From Geodermatophilus sp. DSM 44513 (lineage in GTDB: Bacteria; Actinomycetota; Actinomycetes; Mycobacteriales; Geodermatophilaceae): a DNA stretch of 64,000 nucleotides. This document shows, piece by piece, positions 29,672-41,198 of the stretch. How positions within the stretch are numbered: position 1 is the stretch's first letter; every line of letters starts with the position of its first letter. The notes below the pieces were generated by a model, which was given only the letters and a program-made list of their open reading frames with translations, had not been told where the DNA came from and ran no database searches. The translations under genes and the position numbers were made by a program. The stretch lies in NCBI RefSeq assembly GCF_032460525.1, contig NZ_CP135963.1:3720001-3784000 (forward strand), written 5' to 3'.

Positions 29672-30406
29672 GTGACCGTGCCCCCGCCCCGGAAGCCCGC
29701 CGAGCACGTCGAGCGGGCGCTGTGCGTGCTCGCCCACCCGGACGACGTCGACTTCGGCAGCGCCGGCACCGTCGCCACCTGGACGGCGGCCGGCACCGAG
29801 GTCACCTACTGCATCGTCACCGACGGCGACGCCGGCGGTTTCGACGACACCCCGCGGGAGCGGATGGGGCCGCTGCGGCGCGCCGAGCAGGAGGCGGCGG
29901 CCAAGGCGGTCGGCGTGACCGACGTCCGGTTCCTCGGCCACCCCGACGGCCGGCTGGAGCTGACCCTCGACCTGCGGCGCGACATCAGCCGGGTGATCCG
30001 CCAGGTGCGCCCGCAGCGGGTGCTGACCAGTTCCCCGGAGCGGTTCTGGGAGCGCATCGGCGCCAGCCACCCCGACCACATGACCGTGGGCGAGTCGACG
30101 CTGCGGGCCGTCTACCCCGACGCGCGCAACCCCTTCGCGTTCCCCGAGCTGCTGGCCGACGAGGGGCTGGAGGCCTGGACGGTCGCCGAGGTGTGGCTGG
30201 GCGCCAGCCCGCGCGCCGACCACGTCGTCGACGTCACCGACGTCGTCGAGCTGAAGTTCGCCGCACTGAAGAGCCACGTCACCCAGGTCAGCCACATGAC
30301 CGACCTCGAGTCCTTCGTCACCGACTGGATGCGCCAGACCGGGCGCCGGATGGGGCTGCCCGACGGCCGGCTCGGCGAGGCCTTCCACGTCGTGCACACC
30401 GCCTGA
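29672..30406 (+). CDS. PIG-L family deacetylase (LmbE/MshB-like)
   Basis: Zinc-dependent de-N-acetylase, 244 residues. The metal motif AHPDDVDFGSAG is at about 21-32, and the second motif HPDHMTVG lies near the middle. Family members remove acetyl groups from GlcNAc-type sugars, including MshB and Mca in mycothiol metabolism. This one is closest in feel to the broader PIG-L group and its substrate is unknown. GTG start at 29672 with a leaderless -10. Confidence 0.9.
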   Translation: MTVPPPRKPAEHVERALCVLAHPDDVDFGSAGTVATWTAAGTEVTYCIVTDGDAGGFDDTPRERMGPLRRAEQEAAAKAVGVTDVRFLGHPDGRLELTLDLRRDISRVIRQVRPQRVLTSSPERFWERIGASHPDHMTVGESTLRAVYPDARNPFAFPELLADEGLEAWTVAEVWLGASPRADHVVDVTDVVELKFAALKSHVTQVSHMTDLESFVTDWMRQTGRRMGLPDGRLGEAFHVVHTA

Positions 30407-30502
30407 GACCTGGTGACCCCGGGGCAACACCGACGCCTCACGGCTGGAACACCGCACCCGTAGAACATCCCGGACGCTGTCGCCGAGCACCCGGGAGAGC
30501 CC

Positions 30503-31894
30503 GTGACCCTGACCCCGCCGCACCCGACCGCCGACCGTCCGGACCCGGCCGCGGCCGCCGAGCTGCTCGAGCGCGGGCTGGGGCGGCGGACCTTCGTCCA
30601 GGCCACGCTGGCCGCCGGGGCGGTCCTGGCGGCCGGGGTGACCGCGGCGTCCCCCGCGGTGGCCTCCCCCCGCGGCCGCACCCGGCTGCCCGGCGAGGTC
30701 CTGCAGCCGGGCCGCGGGCCCATCGACGGTGAGGTGTACCTGCCGTCGCGGGTGGACGAGGTCTACTGGGGCTACCTGCCGCGCGTCGGTGACGCCGCAG
30801 TCGCACGGGTCCGGTCGGGCGGCACGCTCACCGTGGACACGGTCAGCCACGAGGGGGTCCTGGAGGACCAGGGCCGCGACCCGGTGGCCTGGTTCGGCAG
30901 CAGGGGCGTGCCCCGCGAGCAGGTGCTCGACGACGCCGTGGCGGTGGCCGCGGGGTACGACCGGCACGCCCGCGACTTCGACGCCGACGGCCCGCACGTG
31001 GTCACCGGCCCCGTGCACGTCGAGGGCGCCCGGCCCGGCGACGTCCTGAAGATCGAGCCGCTGACCGCCCTGCCGCGCGTTCCCTACGGCGTCGTGTCCA
31101 GCCGGCACGGCAAGGGCGCGCTGGCCCGCCAGTTCGCCGACAACCCGCCGGCGGACATCACCCTCGCCGAGGTCATGCCGCCGGTGGGCACCGACGGCCG
31201 CGCGACAGGGGACCCGACCCGGTACGGCAACGTCTCCCACCTCACCCCGCTGTCCACCGGCCGCGGCGGGACGACGGTCGCCTCGCTCCCCCGCGGCCGG
31301 CGCGGCACGGTGTCCTGGCCGGTCGCCCCGTTCGCCGGCCTCATGGCGGTGGCCACGGTCAGCGACGCCCCGACGCTGGACGACCCGCTGGTCAACTCCA
31401 TCCCGCCCACGCTGGGCGGCGGCAACATCGACGTGAACCTGCTGACCGTCGGCTCGGCCTTCTACGTGCCCGTGGTGGCCGAGGGGGCGCTGTTCTCCGT
31501 CGGCGACCCGCACATGTCCATGGGCAGCGGCGAGGCCGCGCTCACCGCGCTGGAGGGGTCGCTGCGGCTCACCTTCCGGCTCACCGTCTGCAAGCCCGGC
31601 TCCGGCGACGCGCCGTCGGTCGCCTTCGGCTACCCCTTCGGCGAGACCCCGGACGCCTGGGTGACGATCGGCCTGTCCGACCCCGACGGCTCGCGGGGCG
31701 GCCAGGGCGGCGACCTCGACGTCGCCAACCGGCGGGCGACGGTCAACGCGCTGGACTTCCTGCAGCACGACCTCGGCATGGACCGGTCGGTGGCCTACGC
31801 CTACCTGTCGGCGGCCGTGGACTTCACGGTCTCGCAGGTGGTCGACCGCACCGTCGGCGTGCACGGCACGATCCCCAAGAGCCACTTCCGGTGA
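30503..31894 (+). CDS. Acetamidase/formamidase family protein with Tat signal
   Basis: 463 residues. The N-terminus carries a twin-arginine signal (LGRRTFVQATLAAGAVLAAG), so it is probably exported folded, which is unusual for this amidase family. The core has PVHVEGARPGDVLKIE, FAGLMAVATVSDA, LGGGNIDVNLL, DPHMSMGSGE and the C-terminal AYLSAAVDFTVSQVVD, all FmdA/AmdA landmarks. GTG start at 30503 behind GGGAGA. It would hydrolyse short amides outside the membrane; substrate unproven. Confidence 0.87.
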   Translation: MTLTPPHPTADRPDPAAAAELLERGLGRRTFVQATLAAGAVLAAGVTAASPAVASPRGRTRLPGEVLQPGRGPIDGEVYLPSRVDEVYWGYLPRVGDAAVARVRSGGTLTVDTVSHEGVLEDQGRDPVAWFGSRGVPREQVLDDAVAVAAGYDRHARDFDADGPHVVTGPVHVEGARPGDVLKIEPLTALPRVPYGVVSSRHGKGALARQFADNPPADITLAEVMPPVGTDGRATGDPTRYGNVSHLTPLSTGRGGTTVASLPRGRRGTVSWPVAPFAGLMAVATVSDAPTLDDPLVNSIPPTLGGGNIDVNLLTVGSAFYVPVVAEGALFSVGDPHMSMGSGEAALTALEGSLRLTFRLTVCKPGSGDAPSVAFGYPFGETPDAWVTIGLSDPDGSRGGQGGDLDVANRRATVNALDFLQHDLGMDRSVAYAYLSAAVDFTVSQVVDRTVGVHGTIPKSHFR

Positions 31895-31925
31895 GCCGGC
31901 AGGCGGCCGTCCGCGTGGAGGTCGG

Positions 31926-32609
31926 TCACAGCAGCCGGTTGGTGGCCGCCCAGCGGGTGAGCTCGTTGCGGTTGGACAGCTGCAGCTTGCGCAGCACGTT
32001 GGACGCGTGCGACTCCACCGTCTTCACCGAGATGAACAGCCGCGAGCCGATCTCCCGGTAGGTGTAGCCGCGCGCCAGCAGCTGCATGACCTCCCGCTCG
32101 CGGGCGCTGAGCAGGTCCAGCCCGGGGTCGGTGGCCGGGTCCGCCGGCTCCGGGGAGGGCGTCGACGCGGCGAAGGCGTCGAGCACGAAGCCGGCCAACC
32201 GCGGGCTGAACACCACGTCCCCGTCGGCGACCCGGGCGACGGCGTCGCGCAGGTCCGGCCCGGAGATGGTCTTGGTGACGTAGCCGCGGGCGCCGGCGCG
32301 GATGACGGCGATGACGTCCTCGGCGGCGTCGGACACCGACAGCGCCAGCCAGCGCACGGTGGGCAGCTCGGCGCGCAGCGTGTCCAGCACCGCCCGTCCC
32401 CCGCCGCCGGGCAGGTGGACGTCGAGCAGGACGACGTCGGGCACGGTCCGGCGGATCCCGTCGACGGCGCCCGCGACGTCGGCGGCCTCCCCGACGACGT
32501 CCACGGCGCCGCCGAGCTCGGCGCGGACGCCGGTGCGCACCATGGCGTGGTCGTCCACGAGGAAGACGGCCGGGCGACCGGACGCGCCCGGGGACACGGT
32601 CGTGCTCAC
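31926..32609 (-). CDS. NarL/LuxR-family response regulator of a PspC-linked two-component system
   Basis: 227 residues. Receiver domain: acidic pair D19-D20, phosphoacceptor Asp63 in VLLDVHLPG, and switch Lys113 in GYVTK. C-terminal LuxR HTH (about 165-227): LSAREREVMQLLARGYTYREI and FISVKTVESHASNVLRKL. The GTG overlaps the kinase stop by 4 bases (GTGA), so kinase and regulator are translationally coupled. Target is probably the divergent PspC gene, by inference. Confidence 0.93.
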   Translation of the reverse strand: MSTTVSPGASGRPAVFLVDDHAMVRTGVRAELGGAVDVVGEAADVAGAVDGIRRTVPDVVLLDVHLPGGGGRAVLDTLRAELPTVRWLALSVSDAAEDVIAVIRAGARGYVTKTISGPDLRDAVARVADGDVVFSPRLAGFVLDAFAASTPSPEPADPATDPGLDLLSAREREVMQLLARGYTYREIGSRLFISVKTVESHASNVLRKLQLSNRNELTRWAATNRLL

Positions 32610-33790
32610 GCGACCGCCCGTTCGCGGGGCAGGCACAGCTCCACCTCGGTGCCCTCCCCGGGTGCCGAGCGCACCACCGCCGTGCCGCCGAGGCGGGTGA
32701 GCCGGCCGGAGACCGAGTCGCGCAGCCCGCGCCGGTCGCCGGGGACGGCGGCGGGGTCGAACCCGGCGCCGCGGTCGCGGACGAAGACGGCGACCCGCTG
32801 GGGGCCGACCTCGGTGTAGAGGTCGGCCGCGGCGGCGCCGGAGTGCTTGGCCGCGTTGACCAGCGCCTCGCGGGTGGCTGCCCCCAGGGCGGTGAGGGCG
32901 TCGTCCAGCGGCGCGTCGCCCACGACGACCGACTCGACGGTCAGCGCGTGATCGGCCTCCACCTCGGCGACCACGCCGGAGACCAGCGCCGCCCAGGTGC
33001 CTCCGCCGGAGGCGACCGCCGGTTCGTAGAGCCAGGTGCGCAGCTCGCGCTCCTGGCCGCGGGCCAGCCGGGACACCGCGGTGGCGTCGTCGGCGTGCCG
33101 CTGGATGAGGGCGAGGGTCTGCAGCACCGAGTCGTGCAGGTGGGCGGCGACGGCAGCCCGCTCCTCCGAGCGCACCCGGGCGGTGCGCTCGGCCTCGCGG
33201 GAGGCGAGCAGCCGGCGCCACACCGGCGCGGTGGCCAGCGCGACGCCGGCCAGGATGACCAGGGTCGCGCTGAAGCCGTTGCGGGCGTTGGCCAGCTGCC
33301 CGGTGGTGGCCAGCAGCAGCACCAGGCCGGCCACGCCGAGGGCCACCCCGCCGGCGAGCAGCCAGCGGACGCCGGGGCCGGACAGGGTGCGGTCGGTGTC
33401 CAGCTGGCGCCAGATGACGGTCAGCCCGACGCCGACCAGCAGCAGCGGCAGCACCAGGTCGCCGCCGCCCCAGGTGCCCAGGTTGGTGACCGCGAGCAGC
33501 GCGCCGACGCCGAGCAGGCCGAGGCCCAGCGTCTGCCGGTGGCTGGGCTCCTCGACCGGCCCGGGCACCTCGGCGGCGGCCTCGGCGTCGGCGTCCGCGA
33601 CCGGCACGAAGAACCACAGCAGGGCGTAGGCCACCACGCCGATGCCCGCGGAGGCGAGCACCACGAAGGCCACCCGCACGACGAGCGGGTCGGTCCGCAG
33701 GTGGCGGGCCGTCCCCGCGGAGACGCCGGCCAGCAGCCGCCCCGAGCGCGGGCGCACCAGGCGCGGGCGCACGGGCAGGGGCGTGGTCAC
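32606..33790 (-). CDS. Sensor histidine kinase with N-terminal PspC domain
   Basis: 394 residues. A PspC domain comes first (RPRSGRLLAGVSAGTARHL, then one helix VAYALLWFFVPV). About four further helices follow (85-190). HisKA_3 dimerisation helix with phospho-His near residue 219 in AAHLHDSVLQTLALI. HATPase domain with EALVNAAKHSG, RDRGAGFDP and GLRDSVSGRL. It likely senses membrane or envelope stress through the PspC part. GTG 33790 lies opposite the PspC gene, giving a divergent promoter region of about 124 bases. The start choice is moderately certain. Confidence 0.92.
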   Translation of the reverse strand: MTTPLPVRPRLVRPRSGRLLAGVSAGTARHLRTDPLVVRVAFVVLASAGIGVVAYALLWFFVPVADADAEAAAEVPGPVEEPSHRQTLGLGLLGVGALLAVTNLGTWGGGDLVLPLLLVGVGLTVIWRQLDTDRTLSGPGVRWLLAGGVALGVAGLVLLLATTGQLANARNGFSATLVILAGVALATAPVWRRLLASREAERTARVRSEERAAVAAHLHDSVLQTLALIQRHADDATAVSRLARGQERELRTWLYEPAVASGGGTWAALVSGVVAEVEADHALTVESVVVGDAPLDDALTALGAATREALVNAAKHSGAAAADLYTEVGPQRVAVFVRDRGAGFDPAAVPGDRRGLRDSVSGRLTRLGGTAVVRSAPGEGTEVELCLPRERAVA

Positions 33791-33901
33791 GGTGTCGATC
33801 GTCGCACCGGGAGGGGGTCCGGCGGCACCGGTGAGGACCCGGAGGTCACCCACCGGGGAGGATGGGGGCGTTCCCCGATGGACCGCCGTCCCCGGCGGGG
33901 A

Positions 33902-33907
33902 CAGGCT
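33902..33907 (+). promoter_or_regulatory. Leaderless -10 (CAGGCT) for the PspC-toastrack gene
   Basis: CAGGCT, 7 bases, ATG 33915. Together with the divergent kinase promoter it makes the 33791-33914 region a good place for regulator binding. Confidence 0.5.
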
Positions 33908-33914
33908 CGGTGCC

Positions 33915-34823
33915 ATGACATCCGCACCGCCCCCCGCTCCCCCGTCGGCGGACCCGCCGGCGGGGGCGCTCCCCCTGCCGCCCGGTCCCCCGGTGCGGCC
34001 GTCGCTGCGCCGCAGTCGCAGCGACAAGGTCCTCGGCGGCGTCTCCGGTGGACTGGCCGAGTACAGCGGCGTCGACCCCCTGCTGTGGCGGGTCGGCTTC
34101 GTCGCGCTGGCCCTCGCCGGCCCCGGCGTGCCGGTCTACCTGCTGCTGTGGCTGTTCACGCCGGCCGGGCCCCGCTCGGGGCAGCCGCGGTCGGCCCGCC
34201 CGGCCGGGCCCCGATCCCCCGTACCCGGCCTGACCCTGGCCGCCCTGCTCATCGTCGTCGGGCTGCTCGCCGGGGTGACCGCCCTGACCAGCTGGGACGT
34301 CGGCCCGGTCGGCTTCCTCGCCCCGGCGCTGGCCGTGGTCGGGCTGGGCCTGGTCGCCGCCGCCTTCACCGGCGGCCGGCGGGGCAGGGGCGGGCTCGTC
34401 GCGCTGGGCGTCGTCCTGTCGGTGGCGCTGGTCGGCGCCACCGCCGACTGGCCGGAGGGCGAGGGGGGCGTCGGCGACCGCACGGAGCGGCCGCTGCGCG
34501 TCGCCGACGTGCAGCCGGTCTACGACGGCGGGATCGGTGACCTGACGCTGGACCTCTCCGACCTCGACCTGAGCGACCTCGACGACCCGGTCACGACCAG
34601 GGTGGCGGCCGGGGTCGGGGACGTGGAGGTCCTGGTGCCCGAGGGGGCCGACGTCGAGGTCGAGGTGGATCGCAGCGTTGGTGACGTGGACGTCCTCGAC
34701 CTGGACTCCGGGACCGGGTTCTCCCGCGGCGACGGCCCCGCCACCTGGAGCGGGGACGACGTCCCCGAGATCGTGCTGACCGTCGACGCCGGCGTCGGCG
34801 ACGTGGAGGTGGACCGTGCCTGA
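33915..34823 (+). CDS. PspC-domain membrane protein with C-terminal toastrack-like domain
   Basis: 302 residues: Pro-rich start, PspC domain (LRRSRSDKVLGGVSGGLAEY, then LLLWLFTPA), three to four more helices, and an acidic extracytoplasmic C-terminus rich in GVGDVEV-like beta repeats (about 205-302), typical of toastrack/DUF-type adhesion folds paired with PspC. Envelope-stress component, probably controlled by the divergent kinase-regulator pair. It overlaps the next gene by 8 bases. Confidence 0.88.
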   Translation: MTSAPPPAPPSADPPAGALPLPPGPPVRPSLRRSRSDKVLGGVSGGLAEYSGVDPLLWRVGFVALALAGPGVPVYLLLWLFTPAGPRSGQPRSARPAGPRSPVPGLTLAALLIVVGLLAGVTALTSWDVGPVGFLAPALAVVGLGLVAAAFTGGRRGRGGLVALGVVLSVALVGATADWPEGEGGVGDRTERPLRVADVQPVYDGGIGDLTLDLSDLDLSDLDDPVTTRVAAGVGDVEVLVPEGADVEVEVDRSVGDVDVLDLDSGTGFSRGDGPATWSGDDVPEIVLTVDAGVGDVEVDRA

Positions 34824-35103
34824 CTACAGCGAGTTCCCGACCACCCCGACGGCCTGGCAGGAGCAGGCCTGGGGTGAGGTCACCCCGCTGGAGACCGAGG
34901 ACCCGCCCCCGCCCGCACGCCGGGGGGTCGACCTCGCCGCGCTCGTCCCCGGGGTGCTGTTCGTCGTCCCCGCCGTCGTCTTCCTGGCCGGCGCGGTGCT
35001 GCCCGCGGGCCTGGTCGACGGCAGCCTGCTGTGGCTGGTGCTGGTCGGGGGCGGCGTGGCCCTGCTGGTCGCCGAGGTGCGCCGGGCCCGTCGCCGACGC
35101 TGA
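34816..35103 (+). CDS. Small two-helix membrane protein in the PspC operon
   Basis: 95 residues: a soluble start (MPDYSEFPTTPTAWQEQAWG), two membrane helices (LVPGVLFVVPAVVFLAGAVL; LLWLVLVGGGVALLVAEV) and a basic RRARRRR tail. Starts at a GTG inside the end of the PspC gene, so it is co-translated. Likely an accessory of the PspC system; no known family recognised. Confidence 0.8.
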   Translation: MPDYSEFPTTPTAWQEQAWGEVTPLETEDPPPPARRGVDLAALVPGVLFVVPAVVFLAGAVLPAGLVDGSLLWLVLVGGGVALLVAEVRRARRRR

Positions 35104-35115
35104 GCCGTCGGGACA

Positions 35116-35150
35116 GAGGGCCCGGGGAGCCGACCGCTCCCCGGGCCCTC
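35116..35150. terminator. Bidirectional terminator between PspC operon and dienelactone hydrolase remnant
   Basis: Perfect 15-bp stem (35116-35130 with 35136-35150) and 5-base loop between two convergent stops. Confidence 0.85.
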
Positions 35151-35157
35151 CACCGCG

Positions 35158-35646
35158 TCAGAGCCCGTCGACGAACCCGAGGGCGCGCTGCCACAGCAGC
35201 TCCGCGGCCCCGGCGTCGTACTCGCCCGGCAGGCTCGGGTCGGTGAACAGGTGGCCGCTGCCGTCGTAGTCGTGTGCCTCCACGTGGCCGCCGGCGCGGG
35301 CCGCGTCGGCCACCACCCGGTCGATCCACTCCTGCCGCCGGAAGGGGTCGTCGACGGTGTGGTGGAGCTGGGCCCGCAGACCGGTCGGCCAGGGGAGGTC
35401 CCCGAGCAGGTCGAGCGGCAGCGCGCCGGAGAACAGCAGCAGCCCGGCGCAGCGCCGTCGGGTGGCCACGTACTCGGCCATGCCGGCGCCGTTGGAGAAG
35501 CCGGCCGCCACGAAGCCGTCGGGGAGGCCGGCGACCGCGTCCACCGCCGCGGCCATGAGCGCCGGGAAACCGACCCGCTCGGCGTGTGCCCCTGCCTCGT
35601 CGTAGTCGTCGAAGACCCGCCCCTCGTACTGGTCGACGACCAGCAC
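35158..35646 (-). pseudogene. 5'-truncated dienelactone hydrolase family gene
   Basis: 162 readable residues. Alignment in mind with normal family members (about 195 residues): VDQYEGRVFDDYDEAGAHAERVGF corresponds to the usual PDL-EGRTF region, so about 35 N-terminal residues with the first beta strand are missing. The nucleophile motif GFSNGAG and the His in GSGHLF remain. The frame is open only about 13 codons further upstream, where it joins unrelated sequence at about 35650-35660. It could still make a short protein from GTG 35646, but a full fold is doubtful. Confidence 0.65.
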
Positions 35647-35649
35647 CTC

Positions 35650-35786
35650 GTGCCCGCTTCGACCGCATCGAGGACGCCGCGCTCACCCCCGAACCCGCGC
35701 CGCCCCGTGACCCCGCCGTCTTCGGCACCCCGCCGCCTGACGCCCACGCCGTCCGGGACCGGGCCGGGAGTACGGCGACCCGGTAG
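35650..35786 (+). pseudogene. Possible C-terminal remnant of an unidentified plus-strand gene
   Basis: From the junction to a TAG at 35784, the plus frame reads RFDRIEDAALTPEPAPPRDP and onwards with about 90% of codons ending in G/C, like real genes here. It has no start of its own and no family I recognise. The rest up to 35929 holds only scrambled frames. Confidence 0.35.
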
Positions 35787-35929
35787 GCCGGCGAGGGTTG
35801 CCCGCCGGCCGCCGCGGGGCCCGCCGGCCCGCAGTTCGTGCACCCACTGCGGTCAGGACGCCATCCCGACAGCGACACGTGCACATCCTGTGCACCGACG
35901 CCCCGGATCAGCGCGCGGCGCCCCTCGGA

Positions 35930-37492
35930 CTACTCCCACTCGATGGTGCCCGGTGGCTTGCTGGTCACGTCGAGCACCACCCGGTTCACCTCTTCCACCT
36001 CGTTGGTGATCCGGGTGGAGATGCGGGCCAGCACGTCGTAGGGCAGCCGGGTCCAGTCGGCGGTCATCGCGTCCTCACTGGACACCGGCCGCAGCACCAC
36101 CGGGTGGCCGTAGGTGCGCCCGTCGCCCTGCACGCCGACCGAGCGGACGTCGGCCAGCAGCACCACCGGGCACTGCCAGATCTCCCGGTCCAGACCGGCC
36201 GCGGTGAGCTCGGCACGCGCGATCGCGTCGGCCCGCCGCAGCACGTCCAGCCGGTCGGCGGTGACCTCGCCGACGATCCGGATGCCCAGCCCGGGGCCGG
36301 GGAACGGCTGGCGCCACACCAGCGACTCGGGCAGCCCGAGGCGCAGGCCGACCTCGCGCACCTCGTCCTTGAACAGCGTGCGCAGCGGCTCGACCAGGGT
36401 GAAGGTGAGGTCCTCGGGCAGCCCGCCGACGTTGTGGTGGCTCTTGATGTTCGCCGTCCCGGTGCCACCGCCGGACTCGACGACGTCGGGGTACAGCGTG
36501 CCCTGCACGAGGAAGTCGACGGTCTCCCCGTGGGTCTGCGCGTCGTGGACGACGTCGAGCGCGGCCTGCTCGAAGACGCGGATGAACTCCCGGCCGATGA
36601 CCTTGCGCTTCTGCTCCGGGTCGCTGACGCCGGCCAGCGCGGCGAGGAACTGCTCGCGGGCGTCGACCACCCGCAGGTCCGCGCCGGTGACGGCGACGAA
36701 GTCCCGCTCGATCTGCTCGGTCTCGCCCTCGCGCATGAGCCCGTGGTCGACGTAGACGCAGGTCAGCCGGTCGCCGACGGCGCGCTGCACCAGCGCGGCG
36801 GCCACCGCGGAGTCGACCCCGCCGGACAGCGCGCACAGCGCCCGCCGGTCGCCCACCTGCGCGCGGATGCGCTCGACCTGCTCCTCGACGACGTTGGCCA
36901 TCGTCCAGGTCGGCTCGAGTCCGGCGATGTCGAACAGGAAGTGCTCCAGCACCGTCTGGCCGTGCGCGGTGTGCCGCACCTCGGGGTGGAACTGCACGCC
37001 GGCCAGCCTCCGGTCGACGTCCTCGAAGGCCGCGACCGGCGCACCGGTGGAGGTGGCGGTCACCGTGAACCCGGGCGGGGCAGCGCTGACGGCGTCCCCG
37101 TGGCTCATCCACACCGACTGCTCGACCGGCAGCGCGCCGAACAGCCGGCCGGCCGTGGTCACCGTCAGCGGGGTGCCGCCGTACTCCCGGTCACCGGTGC
37201 GGGCCACCGTGCCGCCGAGCGAGTCGGCCATCGCCTGGAAGCCGTAGCAGATGCCGAACGCCGGGACGCCGGCCTCGAACAGCGCCGGGTCGACGCGCGG
37301 AGCACCCTCGGCGTAGACGCTGGAGGGCCCGCCGGAGAGCACGATCGCCGCCGGCTTGCGGGCCACGATCTCCTCGGCCGGGACGTCGGAGGGCACGATC
37401 TCGGAGTAGACCCCGGCCTCGCGGATCCGCCGGGCGATGAGCTGGGCGTACTGCGCGCCGAAGTCGACGACCAGGACGGTCGGGAAGTCCAT
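35930..37492 (-). CDS. guaA: GMP synthase (glutamine-hydrolysing)
   Basis: Converts XMP to GMP. N-terminal class I glutamine amidotransferase ([20 protein letters not shown]; nucleophile Cys in [18 protein letters not shown]). ATP-pyrophosphatase domain with [17 protein letters not shown]-terminal dimerisation domain ending KPPGTIEWE. 520 residues. The ATG shares a base with the guaB3 stop (TGATG), giving the operon guaB-guaB3-guaA. Confidence 0.98.
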   Translation of the reverse strand: MDFPTVLVVDFGAQYAQLIARRIREAGVYSEIVPSDVPAEEIVARKPAAIVLSGGPSSVYAEGAPRVDPALFEAGVPAFGICYGFQAMADSLGGTVARTGDREYGGTPLTVTTAGRLFGALPVEQSVWMSHGDAVSAAPPGFTVTATSTGAPVAAFEDVDRRLAGVQFHPEVRHTAHGQTVLEHFLFDIAGLEPTWTMANVVEEQVERIRAQVGDRRALCALSGGVDSAVAAALVQRAVGDRLTCVYVDHGLMREGETEQIERDFVAVTGADLRVVDAREQFLAALAGVSDPEQKRKVIGREFIRVFEQAALDVVHDAQTHGETVDFLVQGTLYPDVVESGGGTGTANIKSHHNVGGLPEDLTFTLVEPLRTLFKDEVREVGLRLGLPESLVWRQPFPGPGLGIRIVGEVTADRLDVLRRADAIARAELTAAGLDREIWQCPVVLLADVRSVGVQGDGRTYGHPVVLRPVSSEDAMTADWTRLPYDVLARISTRITNEVEEVNRVVLDVTSKPPGTIEWE

Positions 37493-38643
37493 CAGTCGTC
37501 CTGCGTGGCGGGCTGGTAGCCACCGATGACCAGGTCAACGCGCTGGAACTCCTTGAGGTCCCGGTACCCGGTCTTGGCCATCGTCCGGCGCAGCGCACCG
37601 AACAGGTTGCTGCGCCCGTCGCCGGTGTGCGCCTCGCCGAGCAGGACGTCGTGCAGCGAACCGGCGGGCGGGACCGGCGCGGACGTGCCCCCGCGGGGTA
37701 GCCGCGGGTGGGCGGCCACCGAGTCCCACCAGATGCCGGCACCGGGGGCCTCCGCCGCGGCGCGCAGCGGCTCCCCGACCTGCACCGCGTCGGCACCGCA
37801 GGCCAGGGCGCGGGCGATCGCGCCGCTGGTCTCGATCCGGCCGTTGGCGATGACGTGCACGTAGCGGCCGCCGGTCTCGTCCAGGTAGTCGCGGCGGGCC
37901 GCGGCGGCGTCGGCGATGGCGCTGGCCAGCGGCACCCGGATGCCCATGACGGCGTCCGTCGTGGAGTACGTGTCGGCGCCCACGCCGACGACCACGCCGG
38001 CCGCGCCGGTGCGCATCAGGTGCAGGGCGGTCTGGTAGTTGGCCGCGCCCCCGACGATGACCGGGACGTCGAGGTCGGCGATGAAGTCCTTGAGGTTGAG
38101 CGCGTCGCCGGAGGTCGTGACGTGCTCGGCCGACACGATCGTGCCCTGGATGACCAGCAGGTCGACCCCCGCGGCCAGCACCGTCGGGGCCAGCTGGGCG
38201 GTGTGCTGCGGGGAGACGCGCACCGCCGTCGTCACCCCGGCGTCCCGGATCTCCTTGACCCGGGCGGTGATCAGGTCCGGCTCGACCGGCCGGGCGTAGA
38301 CCTCCTGGAGCAGCGCCACCGGCGGCGCCCCGTCCCCGGCGGCCTCGCGCAGCCGCCGGTAGACCGGCGTCGGGTCGTCGTAGCGGGTCCACAGCCCCTC
38401 GGCGTTGAGCACGCCCAGGCCGCCGGCCTGCCCGACGGCGATCGCGGTCGCCGGGCTGACGACGGCGTCGCTCGGGCTGGTGACCAGCGGGATGTCGAAC
38501 CGGAAGGCGTCGATCTGCCAGGCGGTCGAGACGTCGTCCATGTCCCGGGTGCGCCGGGAGGGCACGATCGAGACCTCGTCGAGGTCGTAGCCGCGGCGGG
38601 CGAAGCGGTTGAGGCCGATCTCGACGGTGTCGCGGGTGGGCAT
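37492..38643 (-). CDS. guaB3: GuaB3 family IMP dehydrogenase-related protein
   Basis: 383 residues of the IMPDH/GMPR barrel without CBS domains. Landmarks: [23 protein letters not shown] near the start, [28 protein letters not shown], and [25 protein letters not shown]. The classical catalytic Cys loop of IMPDH (GSICTT) is absent. GuaB3 members in some actinobacteria and cyanobacteria act as GMP reductases; in mycobacteria (Rv3410c) activity is less clear. Starts 2 bases after the guaB stop. Confidence 0.94.
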   Translation of the reverse strand: MPTRDTVEIGLNRFARRGYDLDEVSIVPSRRTRDMDDVSTAWQIDAFRFDIPLVTSPSDAVVSPATAIAVGQAGGLGVLNAEGLWTRYDDPTPVYRRLREAAGDGAPPVALLQEVYARPVEPDLITARVKEIRDAGVTTAVRVSPQHTAQLAPTVLAAGVDLLVIQGTIVSAEHVTTSGDALNLKDFIADLDVPVIVGGAANYQTALHLMRTGAAGVVVGVGADTYSTTDAVMGIRVPLASAIADAAAARRDYLDETGGRYVHVIANGRIETSGAIARALACGADAVQVGEPLRAAAEAPGAGIWWDSVAAHPRLPRGGTSAPVPPAGSLHDVLLGEAHTGDGRSNLFGALRRTMAKTGYRDLKEFQRVDLVIGGYQPATQDD

Positions 38644-38645
38644 GG

Positions 38646-40665
<2,020 letters not shown>

Positions 40666-41142
40666 ACCCCGGGTCCGCCGGCGCAGCACCGGTGACCTGA
40701 CCGACTGTGTCCGGGTGCTGAGGGCCGTCCACCTCGCTGACGGCTACCCCGGGCGCTGGCCGGCCGACCCGGCTGCCTGGCTGGACCCGCCGGACACCGC
40801 GGAGGCCTGGGTCGCCGAGCGGGCCGGCGCCGTGACCGGGCACGTGGTCGTGACCCGGGCCCCGGACGGCCTGGCCGCGGTCACCCGGCTGTTCGTCGCC
40901 CCGGACGCGCGGGGACACGGGCTGGGCGCCGTGCTGCTGGACGTCGTCCGCGGCTGGGCCGGCGCCGCGCGCACCGGCCTGGTGCTGGACGTCGTCGACG
41001 GTGCGGCCGCCGCCGTCGGGTTGTACGAGCGGCAGGGCTGGTCCCTGGTCGGCACCCGGCCGGCCGACTGGACGACACCGGCGGGCACCCGCCCGCTGCT
41101 CCGCACCTACCGCGCGCCGGCCGCCCGGTCCTGACGCGGACG

Positions 41143-41184
41143 CGCCGAGGGCCCCCTCCGACCGGTCGGAGAGGGCCCTCGGCG
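41143..41184. terminator. Bidirectional terminator between GNAT and bldM-like genes
   Basis: 12-bp outer stem (41143-41154 with 41173-41184) capped by a TCCGACC/GGTCGGA inner stem, between convergent stops. Confidence 0.85.
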
Positions 41185-41198
41185 GGTGTCCGTGCCCG

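Noticed and set aside
35838..35929. Zinc-ribbon-like CTHC / CTSC motifs on the plus strand
   Set aside because: The two Cys pairs fall in different frames and no start or body of a gene is present; too weak to call.
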